From Flavobacterium sp. (GTDB taxonomy: Bacteria; Bacteroidota; Bacteroidia; Flavobacteriales; Flavobacteriaceae), in contig JAUXNR010000016.1 in assembly GCA_030682755.1 (NCBI GenBank), forward strand, positions 1-7,926: a stretch of DNA of 7,926 nt. The letters run 5' to 3'. The position numbers and the translations under genes are program-made. The notes below the pieces were generated by a model that saw nothing but the letters and a program-made list of their open reading frames with translations, had not been told where the DNA came from and did not search any database. Numbering within the stretch: position 1 is the first letter of the stretch; each line of letters opens with the position of its first letter. Below, one piece after another: positions 6,315 to 7,926 of the stretch.

Positions 6315-6330
6315 TTGAAATTTAAAAAAG

Positions 6331-7146
6331 ATGACTGAATTAAGAAATGCAATAGAAAAAGCTTGGGAAAACAGAGCTTTATTGCAAGAAGAAGCCACTA
6401 CAACTGCCATTAGAAAAGTTATTGATTTGTTGGATTCCGGAAGCCTTCGTGTTGCCGAACCAACTGCAGAGGGATGGCAAGTGAACGAATGGGTAAAAAA
6501 AGCAGTGGTTTTGTATTTTCCAATTCAAAAAATGGAAACGTTAGAAGCCGGTATTTTTGAATATCATGATAAAATTCCTTTAAAACACGGTTATGCTGAA
6601 AAAGGAATTCGTGTAGTTCCAAATGCTGTAGCCAGACACGGAGCTTATATTTCTAAAGGTGTTATTTTAATGCCTAGTTACGTAAACATTGGTGCTTATG
6701 TTGATGAAGGAACAATGGTAGACACATGGGCAACTGTGGGAAGTTGTGCTCAAATTGGCAAAGATGTACATTTAAGTGGAGGTGTTGGCATTGGAGGTGT
6801 TTTAGAACCGCTTCAAGCAGCACCTGTTATCATTGAAGATGGAGCTTTTATTGGATCAAGATGTATTGTTGTGGAAGGAGTTCGAGTTGAAAAAGAAGCC
6901 GTTTTGGGTGCAAACGTAGTTTTGACAGGTTCCACAAAAATCATTGATGTTACCGGAGATAAGCCCGTTGAATATAAAGGTGTTGTTCCGGCTCGTTCAG
7001 TTGTGATTCCGGGAAGTTATACTAAAAAATTTGCTGCAGGTGAATTCCAAGTTCCTTGTGCCTTGATTATAGGTAAACGCAAACCTTCAACCGATTTGAA
7101 AACGAGTTTAAATGACGCTTTACGCGAATATAACGTTGCGGTTTAA
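6331..7146 (+). CDS. dapD: 2,3,4,5-tetrahydropyridine-2,6-dicarboxylate N-succinyltransferase
   Basis: Transfers succinyl from succinyl-CoA to tetrahydrodipicolinate in the succinylase branch of the diaminopimelate/lysine pathway, supplying lysine and the peptidoglycan cross-linking amino acid. The 271 residues are close to the 274 of the E. coli enzyme. The N-terminal helical domain spans about 1-95. The left-handed beta-helix of hexapeptide repeats follows (about 96-225), with the diagnostic stretch from 113 to 162: LMPSYVNIGAYVDEGTMVD, TWATVGSCAQIG, then HLSGGVGIGGVLEPLQ. FIGSR (173-177) and VVEGV (180-184) complete the core. The C-terminal part includes PARSVVIPGS (220-229) and a short helical tail. 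The enzyme works as a cytoplasmic trimer. The ATG at 6331 gives the normal MTELRNAIEKAWE start. It stands alone between a divergent lipoprotein gene and a convergent glycosyltransferase gene, with no other dap gene in the window. Confidence 0.98.
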   Translation: MTELRNAIEKAWENRALLQEEATTTAIRKVIDLLDSGSLRVAEPTAEGWQVNEWVKKAVVLYFPIQKMETLEAGIFEYHDKIPLKHGYAEKGIRVVPNAVARHGAYISKGVILMPSYVNIGAYVDEGTMVDTWATVGSCAQIGKDVHLSGGVGIGGVLEPLQAAPVIIEDGAFIGSRCIVVEGVRVEKEAVLGANVVLTGSTKIIDVTGDKPVEYKGVVPARSVVIPGSYTKKFAAGEFQVPCALIIGKRKPSTDLKTSLNDALREYNVAV

Positions 7147-7158
7147 TCAAATAAAAAG

Positions 7159-7206
7159 AAAAATGTCTTAGTAAATTTTAAAATTTGCTAAGACATTTTA
7201 ATTTAT
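7159..7206. terminator. Bidirectional terminator between dapD and the glycosyltransferase gene
   Basis: A long hairpin has perfect 12-bp arms (AAAATGTCTTAG at 7160-7171, CTAAGACATTTT at 7188-7199). It extends inward by six more pairs, one of them U-G, to a TTAA loop. T-rich sequence follows on both strands: TTTTAATTTATT on plus, TTTTTCTTTTTATTT on minus. The stop codons of the two convergent genes lie 13 and 3 bases outside the arms, so one structure can end both transcripts. Confidence 0.87.
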
Positions 7207-7926
7207 TCTTTTTTGATTCCAAAAGGAGTCCATTTGATTTTTTTATCTCGAACCTCTTTTCTTATAGCAAGGTTAGCCGCGAGAGATTCAGGTGTTTTAT
7301 ATCCCCTAGCATGGTCAAGGTGTAGTACAATTGCTTTGTGTCTGATTTGCTTTCCTTTTATACCGTAATTTTCAAGTCGTTCTCCAAATTCTCTATCGGG
7401 TCCGCCATACTTCATCCGCTCGTCATATCCGTTAATGGCAATCATATCTTCTTTGAATCCGGAAGAATTACAATTATTAAATGAAGGCGTTGTTGGAGAA
7501 ATAAAATCTAAAATAGTAGCCAAAAAATTATTTGACCCCAATTTTAGTTTATTGGATAAATTTAATTTTTCTATTGAAGAAAGCCATTTTACATCAAAAC
7601 AATTATTTGACACTATATCTTCTTTTGTAATTTTTTTACTGGTTGTCATGCCTAATTTGCAATAACCTCCAGACAAAAATCTTCCTTTTTCAGCATATTT
7701 TACATGAACTTCAACAAAATCCCTTCTTGGAATACAATCGCCATCAGTCATAATGATGTATTCAAAATTTGCTGCCGGAATTGCAACATTCAAAATTTCC
7801 TGACGCCGATATCCTAAGTCTTCATGCCATAAATAACGTAAAGGAACTGGATAATTTTCAGCATATTTTTCAATTAATTCTTTTGTTGATTCTCTAGAAC
7901 CATCATCAGCAATTATAACCTCAAAG
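7203..7926 (-). CDS. Family 2 glycosyltransferase, 5' end outside the window
   Basis: The open frame continues without a stop to the right edge, so the start lies outside the window; 240 residues are visible. Numbering from the edge, the first residues read FEVIIADDGSRES, containing the nucleotide-sugar-binding ADDGS motif of GT-A enzymes (6-10). The run YLWHEDLGYRRQEILN (31-46) follows. The metal-binding DxD-type motif is TDGDC (60-64), in MTDGDCIPRRDF. The C-terminal part has FKEDMIAINGYDERMKYGGPDREFGERL (about 158-185), resembling the galactosyltransferase-like C-terminal domain (Glyco_transf_7C), and a basic tail. Only about 30-45 N-terminal residues should be missing, judged from where ADDGS usually lies. 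No membrane segment is visible. The protein probably adds a sugar to a surface polysaccharide or lipopolysaccharide; donor and acceptor are unknown. It shares a terminator with the convergent dapD. Confidence 0.92.
   Translation of the reverse strand, partial: FEVIIADDGSRESTKELIEKYAENYPVPLRYLWHEDLGYRRQEILNVAIPAANFEYIIMTDGDCIPRRDFVEVHVKYAEKGRFLSGGYCKLGMTTSKKITKEDIVSNNCFDVKWLSSIEKLNLSNKLKLGSNNFLATILDFISPTTPSFNNCNSSGFKEDMIAINGYDERMKYGGPDREFGERLENYGIKGKQIRHKAIVLHLDHARGYKTPESLAANLAIRKEVRDKKIKWTPFGIKKE

Noticed and set aside
6419..6622. Minus-strand open frame inside dapD
   Set aside because: It is antisense to a clearly functional dapD and has no recognisable protein features.
7435..7665. Plus-strand open frame antisense to the glycosyltransferase gene
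   Set aside because: The minus-strand frame carries the conserved glycosyltransferase motifs; the plus-strand product is unrecognisable.
1..7926. Mobile elements, CRISPR arrays, tRNA/rRNA genes, or a new defence or secondary-metabolite system
   Set aside because: No transposase, integrase, direct-repeat array, RNA gene fold or defence-type domain was seen; gene content is ordinary Flavobacteriaceae chromosome.

Overview
The window looks like ordinary chromosomal core DNA from a member of the Bacteroidota, most likely the family Flavobacteriaceae (Flavobacterium or a close relative). The support is low G+C DNA, a secreted protein with a type A sorting domain of the type IX secretion system (T9SS), a DUF5606 gene next to peptide deformylase, the Bacteroidota-type promoter box TAnnTTTG at several gene starts, and no clear Shine-Dalgarno sequences.

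Layout, left to right. A bestrophin-family membrane channel gene (95-1081, +) converges on a run of minus-strand genes. These are a small ABM-fold monooxygenase-like protein (1137-1439), a secreted protein with three SusE/SusF-like repeats and a T9SS tail (1518-2669), mazG (2868-3641), a DUF5606 gene (3701-4126), def (4164-4751), ruvX (4851-5267) and a lipoprotein joining an NlpE-like domain to a META/HslJ domain (5338-6207). A divergent intergenic region separates the lipoprotein gene from dapD (6331-7146, +). dapD then converges on a family 2 glycosyltransferase gene (minus strand) that runs off the right edge.

Transcription units. Rho-independent terminators are visible after the T9SS gene, after the DUF5606 gene, after the lipoprotein gene, and between dapD and the glycosyltransferase gene, where one hairpin can serve both strands. 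Exact -7 boxes lie before the T9SS gene (with a well-spaced -33 element), def, the lipoprotein gene and dapD. Most genes therefore look like single-gene units; def plus DUF5606 is the clearest two-gene operon.

Functionally this is a mix of housekeeping genes (nucleotide-pool cleaning, N-terminal protein maturation, RNA/DNA nuclease-resolvase, lysine/diaminopimelate synthesis) and envelope or secreted functions (channel, lipoprotein, carbohydrate-binding-like secreted protein, glycosyltransferase). I see no mobile element, CRISPR array, tRNA, rRNA, phage gene or defence cassette, and no convincing undescribed system. The most interesting spot is the T9SS/SusE-like gene together with a perfect 14-bp palindrome of LacI-operator type upstream of its promoter. 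Two computed start codons are corrected: def begins at the ATG at 4751 rather than a TTG three bases upstream, and the glycosyltransferase gene continues to the window edge instead of starting at a TTG at 7793.
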